A stretch of DNA of 64,000 nucleotides, from positions 30,484,602 to 30,548,601 of the forward strand of contig CM028377.1 of assembly GCA_013146195.2 (NCBI GenBank), written 5' to 3'. This DNA comes from Codonopsis lanceolata. Lineage: Eukaryota > Streptophyta > Magnoliopsida > Asterales > Campanulaceae. The position numbers and the translations under genes are program-made. The notes beneath the pieces are model-generated. The model was given only the letters and a program-made list of their open reading frames with translations, was not told the origin of the DNA and did no database searches. Positions 43,690 through 56,549 of this stretch are shown piece after piece; the first letter of the stretch is position 1, and every line of letters starts with the position of its first letter.

Positions 43690-46300
43690 CGATGGCGGGC
43701 GATATCGTAGTCGGCCTAGGGCCTTTGACTTGTCTACGGCATATAATAGCTTTGATCTTTGTCGGCTCGATCTCGATGCCTTGCTCGGTGACTAAGAATC
43801 GGGACTTTGCCTTTGGTGACCCCAAATGTGCATTTGGTGGGGTTAAGTTTCATTTGATGCTTCTTGCTTGCCTTTGAAGAACTTTCGAGGTCTACGATAT
43901 GACATTTGTTGGCGTCATTTGGGTGTCTGATCATGTCGTCGCGTAGACCTTGATTTCCTTGTGGATCATGTCGTGGAAGAGTGATGGCGACCCTTTGATA
44001 AATGGCCGGCATTCTTGAGTCAAATGGCATGGCAGTATAGCGATAGGTACCCCAATTGGTGAATGAAGTCTTCTCTTGGTCTTACAGCTGCCATTTTAAT
44101 TTGATTGTAGCAGGAGCATGCCGTCGGCGAGAGGATCTGATTTTGTGGCGAGAAGCGACATCTACCACAATATCAATATTGGGTAGCGGGGAAGTCATCT
44201 TTGGGCGGCGCTTTGTTGAGGTCGTGGAAGTCGTGATCCAGAACCTTCCCGTTGGGCTTGGGAGCGATCACTATGTTGGACTGACGGATCGGGTATTCAA
44301 CTACAGAATGAAGTTGACATGGAGTATAATTTCTTCTTTGACTTGCGGTGACCATTACGGTTTGATTCGATGGAGCCTTGATTGGTCGAGCATCAGGATA
44401 TATGGGGATCACGACTATAGTTGGATCTAGCCGGCGTATCTTCATAGGACCAGCGAAGATATCTATGAACTCTTTGAGGAGGTCGATGAGTCTTTGCCCT
44501 TTCGAGCCTTGCGGGGTATTGCGTTTTGATTTCTTTGACTTGATTGTTCGGCCCAGTTGATGATTGACAAGTCTTAATTTCTGGCTGCTGGCTGGAGTGA
44601 TGTTGTTCTGTTGCTCAGCTGACTTTACAAGCTCAACAAATATTTTTTATCTTAAAGGTCGATTTCATTAAATGACTCGTTATTATGATTATTTAATGTA
44701 TCTTTTAATATAGGTGCAACTAAGGAATAAGCAAGACATTCATATTATCATTAATAGCAAAGCGCAGGGCTTATTACATTATTGAGGACACAGGGGTTTG
44801 AGATCCTCATTATTAGGGAGCGGATCGGTAGATGACCAATCAGTAAGGCTAGGAGAATGAAGGGGATGGTATATCGAGCGGTCTACGGTTAGCGAGGAGT
44901 CAAGGCGGGCGTTAAGTAGTGGTATACCAGTGCGGAGGCTTAGCGGTGAGAAGCTCGAACTCATCGGGGAGCTTTGCATTCAAGGGCATTGACGGCGGCT
45001 TGGGGATAACCTCAAAACTGCTTGGGGAAGATACGTGTCCTCATGCTATCTCGGGATTGGGATATCCTCGCTTTCCTTGTTTTCCACGATCTTGTCGGCG
45101 AGAATAATTACTATGTGGTCATCGTGGATGAATTTGACATTGGTGCGATGAAGAAGCTACCCCTTTACCCCATGGATCAGGGCGTCCGATAGCAGTGAAA
45201 GTGGTTGGTATGTCGAAACTTGGAATTCGACTAGCATGGTTAGTGGCTGATAGTCGACATCGGAGTGACCACCAGAGACAAATCGATTGGTGTTGTCGTA
45301 TGCCTTTCTTGTCTGTGAGGAAGAGTGAGTTCGATATTTTTGTTCCCAATTTGGCTAAGGTCTTTGTGGGACATACATTCGAGAGAGGACCCGTTCTCTA
45401 TCGGGAACTCGGGGAACCCTTTTTTCCATTATTCCCAGCGATGATATGAAGAGCATCAATGTGGTCGGCCCTTCCTTGAGGCGGATCTAGATCGATAAAC
45501 ATTATGACATTTCTAAAATGAATGTTTAGATCATCGAGTAAGCTCATTCGGGGAGGTTTCAATGGGAGCGTGCTGACTTAAGGATTTAGCTTGATGTATC
45601 TCGGTGGGTTTTGAAGCCAAAGTAAGCCCAGATGGAAATGTTGGCTGAGTTTTCTTCATCGAGCTAAAAAGTATCCTCCACCTCCTTAGCCCGATGTCAT
45701 TTCTTGGTCTTTGCACAGTGGTCACCTTTTTCAAGTTTGGTTGGTAGGCTCGGCACAGATCTAGTAAGGTGGCTAACATCCCCACGGAGCCAGTGGCTTT
45801 TCGATGTTGCAAGTATTTTGGCTACCCATGATAGTGTCCCAGAGCATATTGCAGCTAGGCTCTTTTTATGGATGTAGATGGAGAGATGGAATGAGGATAT
45901 ATGGTAATGGGTGGTTAGAATTTTCGAACTTGGGCATAGTGAATTTTTTATCAACCTCGATCATGTTGATTTGAGGTAGAGGGTTATGTTGTATTTGGTG
46001 GGAGGAGGTTTTCAATCACCTTGTCATCTATCAAATCTGGATAGCATTTTTGAGTTTGTAAGCATCGTCGGTGAGGTGACCAACTGCGGCGATGGTATTC
46101 AATCTTGGGCATGATTCCATGTGTCGGGTAGGGGTTTTGGCCTATAGTTTTCCAAAGGCTGATACTCCACTGAGCCATTAGTCCTGTAATATCACGGGCG
46201 AGGAGCTTGCAATCTGTCAAAGTAGATTGTTGACCAGTGCGGCCTCGAAATTCTGTTTGGGCCATTATTCCCTCGGCGAGTTGACGGACATGTGCGGTCC
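43690..46300 (-). pseudogene. R2 protease to RT, heavily degraded
   Basis: Minus-strand remnants: Gag zinc motif region and 'IDDKVIEN' near 46000-46100, THLTRS-like near 45780, protease block near 45180-45440, RT linker near 44400-44500, and RT thumb MKLNPTKCTFGVTKGKV near 43800-43870. No frame stays open for more than about 100 codons. The active-site strings of protease and RT are not intact. Confidence 0.7.
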
Positions 46301-47940
46301 ATAGGACCGTGGAGTAGCACTATAGTTTTGGGTAGGAAAAGTGGGCGTGCATCTCTACCATGTTGACGGTGGTGCACATGCGGTTGTCTTTCCTTTAGAG
46401 TATCGGAAAGAAGCTGGAGGGTGAATTGACTTTGAATTGCCGTCAGTATATCTTCATCAATCTGAACCCCTATCTCACTACTTCTTTAAAAGGCTGGCTG
46501 TAAGGGAGATCAGCGCATGTGTTCGGTATATGGGTTTGGAGGTTTTTGATGAACATCCGGCATGACTCAGTAGGATCAGTCTGTCAAAGTGCAGGCCAAC
46601 TTTCGTTTCCACATTGCCAAATTCGGCACATGTTTCTTTCTCCTTTGGGTGCATGACTCGAGGTCTCTTTTATTTTACGGGCTAGTGTTGTCTTTATACC
46701 TTTCAAGGAATTCCTCGGCTATCAGGTCCAGGGTATTGAGTGCTCTTGTCGACAACATCGGCCATTGCTTGCGACCCCTACTAGGGTGAGGTGAAAATTG
46801 GAAGCCATAGCTTCAAAGCTAGCTCCCCATTGCGTACGGTGGAATAGGATTTTAAATGGGATATAGGGCATCGGTCCATCAAACTTTTATGTCGGGCATT
46901 TTGAACTTTGAAGGCGATGCTAGCTGAAGGTTGTAATGCCAGCGCGTAGAAAATTCCCTTTGTTGAAGTTTGAGCATCATGGTTTCGGGTTTTCCATGTC
47001 GACCTCCATTTTGGTGGTGGGGGAGTTGGTTTTAGGTATATCTTTGGCGGGATTAGGGAAAGGTGGGTTATTTTAAATTTTGTGGTGTAGTAAGGATGCA
47101 GTGGGTATGGATTTTGGGTTGGATTTTGGGCTGGGTATGGATTATGGGCTGGATATGGGTTTTGAGCAATGTGAGCTGGTGGATTTTGGGTTGGATAGGG
47201 ATTTTGAGTTGGGTAAGGATTTTGAGCTGGATATGGGTTTTGGACTGGTGGGTGATTAGCGGGATCTGGGTTTTGGTTTGGATATGGATTTTTGGGCAAT
47301 ATAGGGATTACGGCTGGATAGAGATTTTGGGTTGGTGGATTATTGGCGGGGATACGGGTTTTGGGGTGGTGGGTTATTGGCGGGATATGGATTATGGGCA
47401 ATGTAGGCTAGTGGATTTTGGATGGTTTCGGCTGGGAGGCCAGGATCATCGGAAGGTAAGTAGGTAGTAACTTGGCCTGGCGGGTTATAGCTTTTGGGGA
47501 TCCATATGTGGGCTTTGTTTTTAGAATGGGTTGGTTATGGGAAAAGGGAGGTCATTTGGACTACGGGGAATGTTGGTGTTTGGGGATAGGATATGGAGGA
47601 TAGGATGGGTAAGGGTTGACATTTGGGTAGTAGGGAGTTAGTGGAGGGTTAGGATTTGGGGTGACAGCAGTGTTTGGTGGGTTAGTATTTGGTTGAGGGT
47701 TTGGATTTGGAGGCATTTGTGAGGTTGATGCTTCTTGAGGCTGACGGGGGAAGAGTTTACCTCACTAGATTTCAAGCTTTGTGCAGTTAGCCATCACTTC
47801 ATTAGTCATTATACAATCAGTAGTTGCACCCAAATTTTGGTCTAGCCACTTCTTTGAATTCTTTGAGTCGGAGCATACCGAGCCCACTATATCTGTACCA
47901 CATGGCGGGCATTCACTTCTGGCGCCATCTTTGCGGATCG
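46300..47940 (-). pseudogene. R2 gag, heavily degraded
   Basis: Minus-strand Gag remnant. The Pro/Asn/Tyr repeat region is clear (47401-47000; PYPAQNPYPTQNPYP type), the capsid-like block is partly readable (CPISHLKSYST near 46860) and the distal part is fragmented. It starts near 47930 by comparison with NE. Many frameshifts. Confidence 0.72.
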
Positions 47941-48219
47941 TACCCTACGAGCTGATTTACGCCCTTATCTAATCTGTTTACGATACCATACATTACGATT
48001 TATGCACTTGTTTCGTACCAATCGGCGATCTTGTCTACGCCTTTCCAAATGAGGCCGGGTTTACGAGGAAAATGGGTTTGGAGGTATCGGAAAATTTGGT
48101 GAAGGCTTTACAGGCTTAGAGTCTGGCGTGCCTTTATTAGTATATTTTATTATTTATTATTTTCCTACAATTGTGGGATAAGCACACTTAATTTGTGATC
48201 TCGGACTTTTCTGAGCAGG

Positions 48220-48318
48220 TGGATTCTTTCTCAGTATAGGACCAACGTATTCCACACCTTTTTGACTCCAGAGATCGGATGATCTAGCGAAGGGCCTATA
48301 CTCTTTTCGGGATCCACC
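48220..48318 (-). promoter_or_regulatory. Structured leader RNA element, R2 copy
   Basis: On the minus strand GTGGAT (48318-48313) with ATCCAC (48225-48220) encloses AGTATAGG (48303-48296) with CCTATACT (48241-48234). The inner GATC hairpin is degraded. Confidence 0.55.
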
Positions 48319-49204
48319 ATTCGAAATGATCTAGGTCGAGCATTTGAAAATAATCATCGGCCCGATGTATTTTTTTCGACTGCGCAAATTTTTTCTTGAC
48401 TTGCGCACATTTTTTTTGACTTGCACTTTTTTGACTTTTGGTAGGTGACCACAATGTAAGTAAAAAGCAGTCCAATCTTTGAAGTGTCTGAAAAACTATA
48501 TGCGATCCTAACGTTGGCTTAGGCGGGGGTAGGTGGCCATGGTGTAGGGTTGCAGTTCGAATATATATTTATATGCATGTGCACGTGGCGATGCGGTATC
48601 TAAAAAGCAAAAAAGTTTTTTTTCAGATATAGAAATAGAAAATAAAAGCAGATATAGCTGTCTTCTTGTTGAGTGTGGATTTTCTCGGATTTTTTTTTAG
48701 TTTAGCGCGTATAAGCATACCATTAAGAAATAGAAAGAAAAGCGGAGAATCTATCTATTCCTATTTATTATAAATGAGTCCTAATCCCCGAAAATAAAAT
48801 AGAATGAATGCATATATGTATATAATTTTTGCGAGAATGAAAATGAAGCGAGAATAAAATAATATAAAGTAGAAAATGAAAGGTTTTTTAAAAATAAAGC
48901 CAGAGCCCTTTTGTTGTCTTTGCCAGGAAATTATACGCGTAATATGCATATAAAGCCCTAGGCCCTTTTATTTTTTTTATAAAATTTTTTTTTTGAAAAT
49001 ACGAATATTTTCAAATATATTAAAGCAGATGTTTGAAATGAAGCTTCTGCCAAGATGGAGGATCATATCCACAAATATAGACACGGATGTTAAAGGCATA
49101 ATATTCAAGTATTTAAATTAATATAACAAGCATACTTTAGCCGAAACAAAAAGGAAAAAAAGTTTTGGTTCTTGAGTCTAGTCCATTTTTTATTAAAATA
49201 AAAG

Positions 49205-49227
49205 CGATCTCCCAGCCGAGTCGCCCT
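49205..49227 (-). promoter_or_regulatory. R2 primer binding site (degraded tRNA-Arg type)
   Basis: Minus strand reads GGGCGACTCGGCTGGGAGA directly after the LTR end; several mismatches to the NE site. Confidence 0.65.
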
Positions 49228-50998
49228 TGTGGGTTCGGGATCACGCGTGCTCCGCGCCCGCGCCCTTGGATAGGGGTGCGGCGTGCGTCTGAATGCGGTG
49301 ACATCCACTTGCTGCTCGTTCCACCCTCCCTTGTCTAAGGGAGGGCGAAATCAAAAATGCGAGAGGAGTCTTTGTCGAATAGCGCGTTGGAATGCGCCTC
49401 GGTTGCCTTTAGTGGATTTTGATCCAATATGGGAGCTTTGGGTTTCCAGCGTCAAGTTATCCCTTTTTTTAGGGGATACGGGATATGGGAATGCATCACC
49501 CTTTCATTCTCATTCTCCCTTTTTTTAGGGAAGCGTGAAAGTGCAAGGAAGGAATGTTGCCACGCCCCCGCACACTTATGGATTTTATGAAAATAGCCTT
49601 ATGGCCTATCTCGGATCACTATGGGTGCTTTGGGTTTTCTCGTCAAGTTATCCCTTGTTTAGGGGATACGGGGACATAGGAATACATCACCTCTCCATTC
49701 TCATTCTCCCTTTTTTAGGGAAAAGCGAGGAAAAGTGCAAGGAGAGATGTTGCGAGGCCCAGCTGGATCCAAAATGTTTTAGAGTCGCCATCTTTATTTT
49801 AAGGAATAAATAAAGCAAAACCAAAAAAGAAAACCGAGATAATGAAAAGCGGGTTCGGAGGCTAAGTTACGAGTTGGGAAGGTGCTAGGCACCACAACTC
49901 GCTCCTTTCGATCTCAAAAGCGAGTTTTTGGCTAAAAGTATGCTTTTTGTTATATTTATTTAACGAGATAAATAAAGCATTAGCGCCTACAAATACATCC
50001 ATTTGTCTACATTATTCTGGACTTGCAACTATCTCTTTACAAATAATTACGAGATATATTTGAAAATATTTGGCCATAATACGACTACATTTAGTACTAT
50101 TTCTAACTAAATCAGGGCGAGCACAAGCTGGCCTTATATATTTACATTGGTTTGGATTGGAAATAATACTTTACAAAATGAAAGCTTTAAAATAAAAACT
50201 TCTTGTGACGGCCTAGGGTGTGCTCGCTCACGTCCTTTAGGGAGAGGGAGTCTTTTTTGTTGTGTGTTGTGTGTTGTGAATTGAATTTGGGTAGAGTGGC
50301 CTTATGAAGTTACTTTTCGGCCTGAGTTAGGCGAATGCTTGTTTGTGTTTGGTTGTTTGTTGGCTTGAGGTAGAGTTTGAAATCGGGCGGAATAACGACA
50401 TTTACTTGGTGATTTGGCCTTTTAAATCGGGCGGAGCAAGCGCTCTTTCCACGATTTTGGACCGAGGAAAAGGGTGGATACCTAGGGGGGTAAAGCTCAC
50501 TTCTCTTGGTTGGTTTGTGTTTGGAGGAGGTTTGGCGGGGGTTTGAGGCTTTTTAGGGTGATCGCTCACTATCTCACATCGCTCTCTATTTCTCCAGTAT
50601 GCGACTTGCGGAGAATTTTATCGAAGGTGTCTTTGAATGAAGAGTCGAGGAGCCTCTATTTATAAGTTGAGCGAGGACAGAGAAGAATTAAAATTCCTTC
50701 TTCATGCAATAGCGGCTTGCACAGCGTGACGGTTGCACTAGGCGATTGAAGGTGAGAAATGGGCGCGGCGCTTCAAAAGTGGGCGCAACAACCCAAATTG
50801 GGCGCCACACCCAATTTAAGTGGTGGCCACACCCATTTTCAAACTATGCACTTTTGTACACTTTGGTCCACTGCGCAGTTCGTCCTTTGCGCATCTGCTT
50901 TGTCCTTTTGCACTTTGACCTTGACATTTGTTAATGTTTTCCGCAGTCTTGATATTTTATGTCATATCACATACGGGGTACAAAATTGGGGTGTCTCT
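49228..50998 (-). mobile_element. R2 5' LTR (reverse)
   Basis: Reverse complement of a Tat LTR; it ends with 'gggtacaaaattggggtgtct' near 50977-50997, the complement of the LTR start. TATA at 50657-50664 (minus). Its U3/R sequence resembles the NE type more than R1, so R1 and R2 LTRs may not be a pair. Confidence 0.8.
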
Positions 50999-51776
50999 GA
51001 CGGAAGTATAGTTAATGAATGAATAACGGACATAGAGTATAGAAATAAATGTTGATCTGCGGCTTCTTGTTGTTGACGAGGACTTCTAGATCTGTTGAAG
51101 ATCTCTTGAATGCTGTAGTAGTAAGACTTGGAGTGTAGAGTTTCAAGCAATTCTTCAAGTGTTCAATGTTTGTATCTCCAGTCTTGATATGCGGCATTTA
51201 TAAGCGAGGTGCACTAAAAAGATGCATTGGAGAGATGATGAAGGCATGCTTGACTACGTAGGTAAAATGCATTAAATGCGTAGGGCATCGATCGAGAATT
51301 TTCGTCTTCCTGAGATATCTATAGCAGGAATTATTTACGAGATCTTACTGACTTGGGCAATCTAGGTGTCGAGATTTGAGAGTTATTCTGAGACGATAGG
51401 TGACGATGCGCTTTCACCTTTCCTTTGTTCGGTTTGCGAAAAGTCTTCACCTTTTCGGAAAGCTACTTCGGCGGGACTTGATGTGTCGGGGAATGTCTTA
51501 GATAAATTGAAATAGTGATGAAGATAAATTTGAATTAATCCATTGAGTCATTCTTTGGATAGGACACGTCATGAGAGACAGTGGACAAGAGTCGCCGTTT
51601 GTAAGCTTTGAGCGATCTTCGGTGAAGCTTGTGAAGAGGTCTTCAGCCGAACACTGTAAAGTCCTATTAAAAACTATACTTGGCAAAGTTCTATACGATT
51701 TACAGCTAATCGATCGACCCGATTAGCCACTAAAGTATAAAACTAGGGTAATGAGCGAGCAGATATAAATCTAACA
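50999..51776 (-). mobile_element. Reverse copia LTR fragment C2
   Basis: Reverse complement of C1 LTR positions from its TGTTAGATTT start (51776) to about its middle, where R2 is inserted. Shared blocks include 'ggctaatcgggt' , 'actttgccaagtatagttttta' in part, and 'gaagtatagttaatgaatg'. The remainder of this LTR is not seen. Confidence 0.8.
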
Positions 51777-52133
51777 TAAGAATCAAAATTTACTCCATTA
51801 TAAAAGCTGGAGTAGGCTGCGCGAGTGGTGCCAAAAGAGCTCCCTTATTGCCATATATGGACACCTCATGGAAAAGGTGGAGACACGGCAATGGGTCTAG
51901 CGGCGGTCATCCCGCCATGGCGGAATTCTTCAAAAGTGGGGCACATCTCATTCATGCCAAAATTAAAAGAGATGGTCTGGGCGAATAAAACCAGAAGCTC
52001 CCGCATCATATCGATTGATGATAAGGGTCGCCATGATACAGACATGTACCCGTAGATATGCTCGAACAGTCCATTCATTTCCGCTCGTCGAGGAGAGGAC
52101 CCAAAAATCGAGGGCATTCTCATAAATTTCCAT
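51777..52133 (-). pseudogene. E0 antisense DUF7745-like gene, N-terminal part
   Basis: Minus strand from 52133 (MEIYENALDFWVLSS), with NEMCPTFEEF near 51945 and continuing to the copia junction at 51776. In E1 the ATG is three codons further upstream; here that codon reads ACA, so the original start is lost. Frames shift at least twice. The rest of the gene is at 1870-2866. Confidence 0.72.
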
Positions 52134-52282
52134 TTCCAAAGATGTATGGATGCAGTGCGACCATTTTGGAGAAAAACAAAAATCTATCGATAACAAGAAG
52201 GAGCGAGCAAAAGGGAGATCGAAAGCTTAAGCAGAGGAAAAAAAAAGCTCGGCGGCGATGAAAGTTAATTTGCCTCGTTCGC

Positions 52283-52290
52283 CATTTATA
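52283..52290 (-). promoter_or_regulatory. TATA box of the antisense DUF7745-like gene (E0)
   Basis: Minus-strand TATAAATG, about 150 bp upstream of the start as in E1. The palindrome TGGCGCCGCGCCA (52397-52409), also found in NE LTR U3, lies about 110 bp further upstream. Confidence 0.55.
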
Positions 52291-52409
52291 TCGAAAAAGA
52301 AAGCAGGACGATTTACGAGCACGATTGTACAAGCGGTTGCATGAGCATGAGCAGGGATTGCAGGGAAAGTCTCATGGCGCCGCCAACAACCCTTCCTGGC
52401 GCCGCGCCA

Positions 52410-52821
52410 ATTATGGGTGGTGCGGGATCATGCCTACTATTCCGGTATCACAGTATTTTCGGTTCAAGCCAGATCCACTTCTGCTACGTATGTCGCGAAG
52501 AAAATACAGAAGCTATGAAAATAGCCTTCTTCACGAATTGGGCAAGATCAAGCACACGGGAAAGAAGAGGCCTCTTCCTCCCGCAGATTTATCAGAAAAG
52601 CAGCTCGAACTTCGGAGGTGTATTTTTCTAAAATCTATTTCTGAGCTAAAGTATGCCATTACCCCTAGATAATGGTCTAGCTTTATTTTATGCATGAATA
52701 TTTAGTCTGCATTTTAATTTCTTGCATCATATAAAATTATATTGCATTGCATAATATACATATGTACAGAATCCGGTACTAGAAAAAAGGAAAAGGCTAA
52801 TAAATATGCAGGTGGCTAAAG
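52410..52821. other. Spacer between E0 antisense genes
   Basis: Collinear with E1 27430-27905 ('gtctagctttatttta-gcatg-aatatt' block). No gene seen. Confidence 0.5.
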
Positions 52822-55625
52822 CTAACGAGCACGGGAAGACTGGCTCCTGTAAAGATTACCACCCATAACCCGAGGGCCCTCTCCACCAATCCTATATGCT
52901 CATCCTCTCACCCGAGAGCGACTTGATCTGGCAGCCGCTTCATCATCATCATCATTATCCCGGCACCTGGTCTGCCGCACTACGTCATTCCCTCGGTAGG
53001 AGAACTCGTCCATAAGCCTCTGATAAAGCTTATTAATCTTTGAAGAAACCCACGGCTTCTTATGCGTAGACACGTTAACCTGAAAGAAAAAAAAAAGAGT
53101 GAGACAACAAAAAAAAAAGATATATCAGTCTCCAAAAAAAATACATGTATAAAAAAATGAAATGATGAAAAAAAATGAAAAAGCAAAAAGAAATGTGTCT
53201 ACCGTGCGAGTCTGCTCCAGGACCTGGCACTCTTCAGGGATGTCTACATCAGGGAGCACTTCCTCCACCATCATGCCGTCTCGATGATATCGAAAGGTGG
53301 AGAAAGCATCATCAGGTCCAGTAAACTCCAGATGCGCATCAATAGTTGGATAAGAAGGCCTCGGCCTATCAGAAGCATCTGAAGCACGCTGGCTGCCACA
53401 GAACATGAGGGGGAGGATGCAGCATAATCCTCAGAAAGTCCTCATATGCCATAGCTGGGAAATCAGTCTAAGGCATGAGAAATCTCGACAGGTATTGATA
53501 CCTGTTCGGCAAAAAGTCTGACGTAACTACCCAAATGAGAGGCATAGGAGGTACTATTAGGGGTGTCAAAAGTGAAGAGTGCTGGCGGTTGACCCGCTCG
53601 CCCATGTATAACGAGTCAACCATGATGGATACCATCAGTATCCGGCACTAGCTCATCTCCAAAGTCAAAGCATAATGCCCCACTAGTCCCCTCTAGGGAA
53701 GGAAATGCACGGTGCCTGCACTCGAGCTGGCAATCCGCTCCCGCACCCTCTCTGTGTCCGAGCAGCCGCCATCCCTATCCGGCCGGATTCTGTTATCATT
53801 CACGAACTCAGCCAAGTAAGGTGGCTCGTGAAAACATTAATGCAACCGACCCGGTGTGAAATGGAAAAATGAGTAAGTCCAAACCTGCAAAAAAAAAAAC
53901 AAGAGAAAAAAAATATAATCAGCAAAAAGAAAAATATGTTGTAAAAAAAAACAAAGGCAAGAAAATAAAAGATACCTCCCACGCCGGAGCAAATCCATTA
54001 AGAGTCGGCGAGTCATTGCGGCTAGCCCTATCCATCGAGGCGTACAGCTCGGCCAGGCCTGCCTGCCCCTAGTCATAATCGACAATGTGATCAAAATCCC
54101 TCAGGCATGCCAAGATAGAAACCCTCAGAGTAGTGGACGAGTTGGCAAAAAGAGATGTGCCAAGAAAAAAGAATAAAAACGCTCTAGCAACGCGAGCTAC
54201 GGCCTCGCTATCATTCTCCGGAACCCTCCCGGCATTCTCTAGAAGCCATTTCTGCACGCTACCAATATAGATCTCATCAGCCGATTTATATTCAGGCTCA
54301 AAGCCCAGGAGATCTTCCACCACGTCATGGTGGTGACGGAAGGTGTAATCAGGCTCCAAGATCCTACCGATCTGGTAGGAATGCCTGTAATCGCGGCAAA
54401 ATCACAGGGGGTCATGGTCGCCTCCCCCCAGCTGAAGTGAAAGTTGTGGGTAGTATCCCACCAATAGTTCCTCAGAACCTCGAAGATGGGAAAGAAGCTG
54501 TGAAAGGGACCCAAAGCCCACAAAAACGTGCTAAACCCCGAGCCCTCAACTAAAACATGTGCCGCCTCGGGCATTAAGCAATAAATGTCAGAAACGTTAG
54601 CGTAGCTGGCACGAATGCGGATCAGGGGCTTGCACATCTAAAAAAAAAAATAGTAAAGAAAAGGAAAAGGTAAATTTACTATCTTTTTATTATTTCCCTT
54701 CGCACATTATTAAATATAAGCATGTTGCATACATCGCATAAAAATAAAAATAAAAATAAAAATGCATCTTTCTGCATTCAAAAATACATTTTGGCATTTC
54801 GGCATAATAATATATAAAAAAATGTGTGTTTATCCAAAAAAATAGAAAATGTATGTTTTGCATTTGAAAAATATAGAACACATTTTTACATTTTCTTGCG
54901 CATAATGAAAAAATGCCCATGCATAATACTAAAAGGCATCCCATAAATTTTCTATATCGCATTTGCATCCAATAAAGTGATATATGCATGCATTAGCCAT
55001 TTATCATTTGCATTTATTATCTAAATAACTGCATTTTAGCATTCGCGAAAATAAAAATAAAATGTTGCAAATCCTGAAAAGAAAAATATTTTCAGGACAT
55101 TTATTATGTCTCCGCAACATAGGCATGCATAAAAATGAATTTTATCGCATCAAATATTCATGTTATATTTTGCATGCATCCAAAAATGTGTCCGAAAATA
55201 TACCCGAAAAAAATGCATCATATTCCAAAAAAGTCTATTTCATAGGCATGCATTATGTAAAAATATTTTTCAGCCTAAAACATGCATCATGTAGCCAAAT
55301 TGCATTAATAATATAAGGCATGCATCGCGAAGTCAATAATGCCAACTAGTTAAATTATGCATCGCATAAATAAATTGCATGAATTTCATGAATAAATTGC
55401 CAAATTGCATCATTCTAGCATATATAATGCATGCAAAAGCATTATAAGCAAGGTCAGGAATGCTCCAAAAGCCAAAGCAGCGTGAAAATCTAGCAGATCT
55501 AAGAAATCATCCAAATGGGTTTAGAAATGAGAAATTTACAGCAGAATTTGGAAGATTTTCCTCCTTTCACCTGAATCCGGATGCATTGGAGCTTTTCCTT
55601 TCCGTGATCGCGAAGAAGAAGCCAT
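52822..55625 (-). pseudogene. E0 antisense PMD gene with three introns
   Basis: Same four-exon model as E1: exon 1 55625-55540 (MASSSRSRKGKAPMHPDSGE, shortened by deletion), introns 55539-54638, 53975-53885 and 53202-53080, all GT...AG at the same codons as E1, stop at 52822-52824. Exon 2 preserves MCKPLIRIRASYANVSDIY, RNYWWDTTHNFHFSWGEATM and TPCDFAAITGIPT, then a frameshift near 54360 and intact SADEIYIGSVQKWLLENAG and FLFFFLGTSLFANSS. Later exons carry VWTYSFFHFTPG, then SFRYHRDG and EEVLPDVDIPEECQV. Intron sequences have diverged from E1 more than exons. Confidence 0.8.
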
Positions 55626-56549
55626 CTGCTAAGAAAAACACGCAAATTGGCGAAAGAAAATTAAGAAAATGAGAGAAAATGAAAGAGAAAGGTGCAGAGC
55701 AGCAACAATGTCGCAGAAAAGGAAAGAAGAATAAGAAGTGAAGCAGTAGCTTCACTCTCCCTGCTCCCCGTCGCCTATTAAGGGTGGAAAAGGGAATTTT
55801 TCCTTTTTCCCCCTCCAAAGTTTGAAAGTTTGGCACTTAAAGTCCTCAGATTTCCAAAGTCGCAAAATGACCCCTGAAGCTTAACGGAAAGTTAACAAAG
55901 TTAGCTTTGTTAACAAAAATTGACGGTCATCTATCCAAAAGCAAAGTAAAACCCATATGCTCAGTAGATCAGCCGCCAAATAAGCAGAAAAGCCAGAAAA
56001 ATCGGCATCTAAGGTGAGATTCTGTAGAAAATTGAAGAAAAAAATAAATGCAAAGCATGCAAAAGAAAAAGAAGAAAATAAATGCAAAGCATGCAATAGA
56101 AAAAATGAGTAAGCAGAAAAGAAAAAAGGGGCATGCAATAAAAAAATGCAAAGCATAAAAAAAAGCAAAAAAAATGTAGGCATGAAAAGAAGAAATGCAA
56201 GAGCAAAAGATATATATGTGTGCAAAAAGCAGGAAAAGAAAGAGGCAATGAGCAAGCATGGAAAATATATATATATATGCATCAACAAAGTAGAATTTTC
56301 CAGCAAAAGCCGGAAATGCGGCGAAAAGAAGAATTTTCCAGCAAAAGCCGAAATGCAGCAAAAAGGAAAATTCTGAGCAAAAGCTGGAAGTGCAGCAAAA
56401 GAAAAGAAATCCCCAGCATGAGTTAGCAAATGCTGCAAAATCAGAAAATGCAACAAATGCAGAAAAATGCAGCAAATGTAGCAAATGTAGCAAATGCAGC
56501 AGAAGTAGCAAAGGCAAGGCAATGGTAAGAAAAGGTAAAGTATTTTACC
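55626..56549. repeat. E0 3' UTR with A-rich and CCGGAAA repeats
   Basis: Upstream flank of the PMD gene (55626-55930), then A-rich 'atgcaaagcatgcaa-agaaaaa' repeats (56040-56180) and three units 'aattttccagcaaaagccg(g)aaatgc(g/a)gc' (56290-56400), matching the NE module at 17985-18260. Confidence 0.65.

Larger units (their letters stand above)
43514..50998 (-). mobile_element. Reverse Tat-type element R2, 5' half
   Basis: Reading leftwards from 50998: LTR, primer site, leader, gag, protease, RT, then the gap. Homologous to E1/NE throughout but with many small indels and stops. The 3' half lies in or beyond the gap. Confidence 0.82.

Noticed and set aside
34481..50998. R1 and R2 LTRs as the two ends of one reverse element
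   Set aside because: Their U3 and hairpin-array sequences belong to different LTR types, and a gap plus copia pieces lie between; pairing is not supported.
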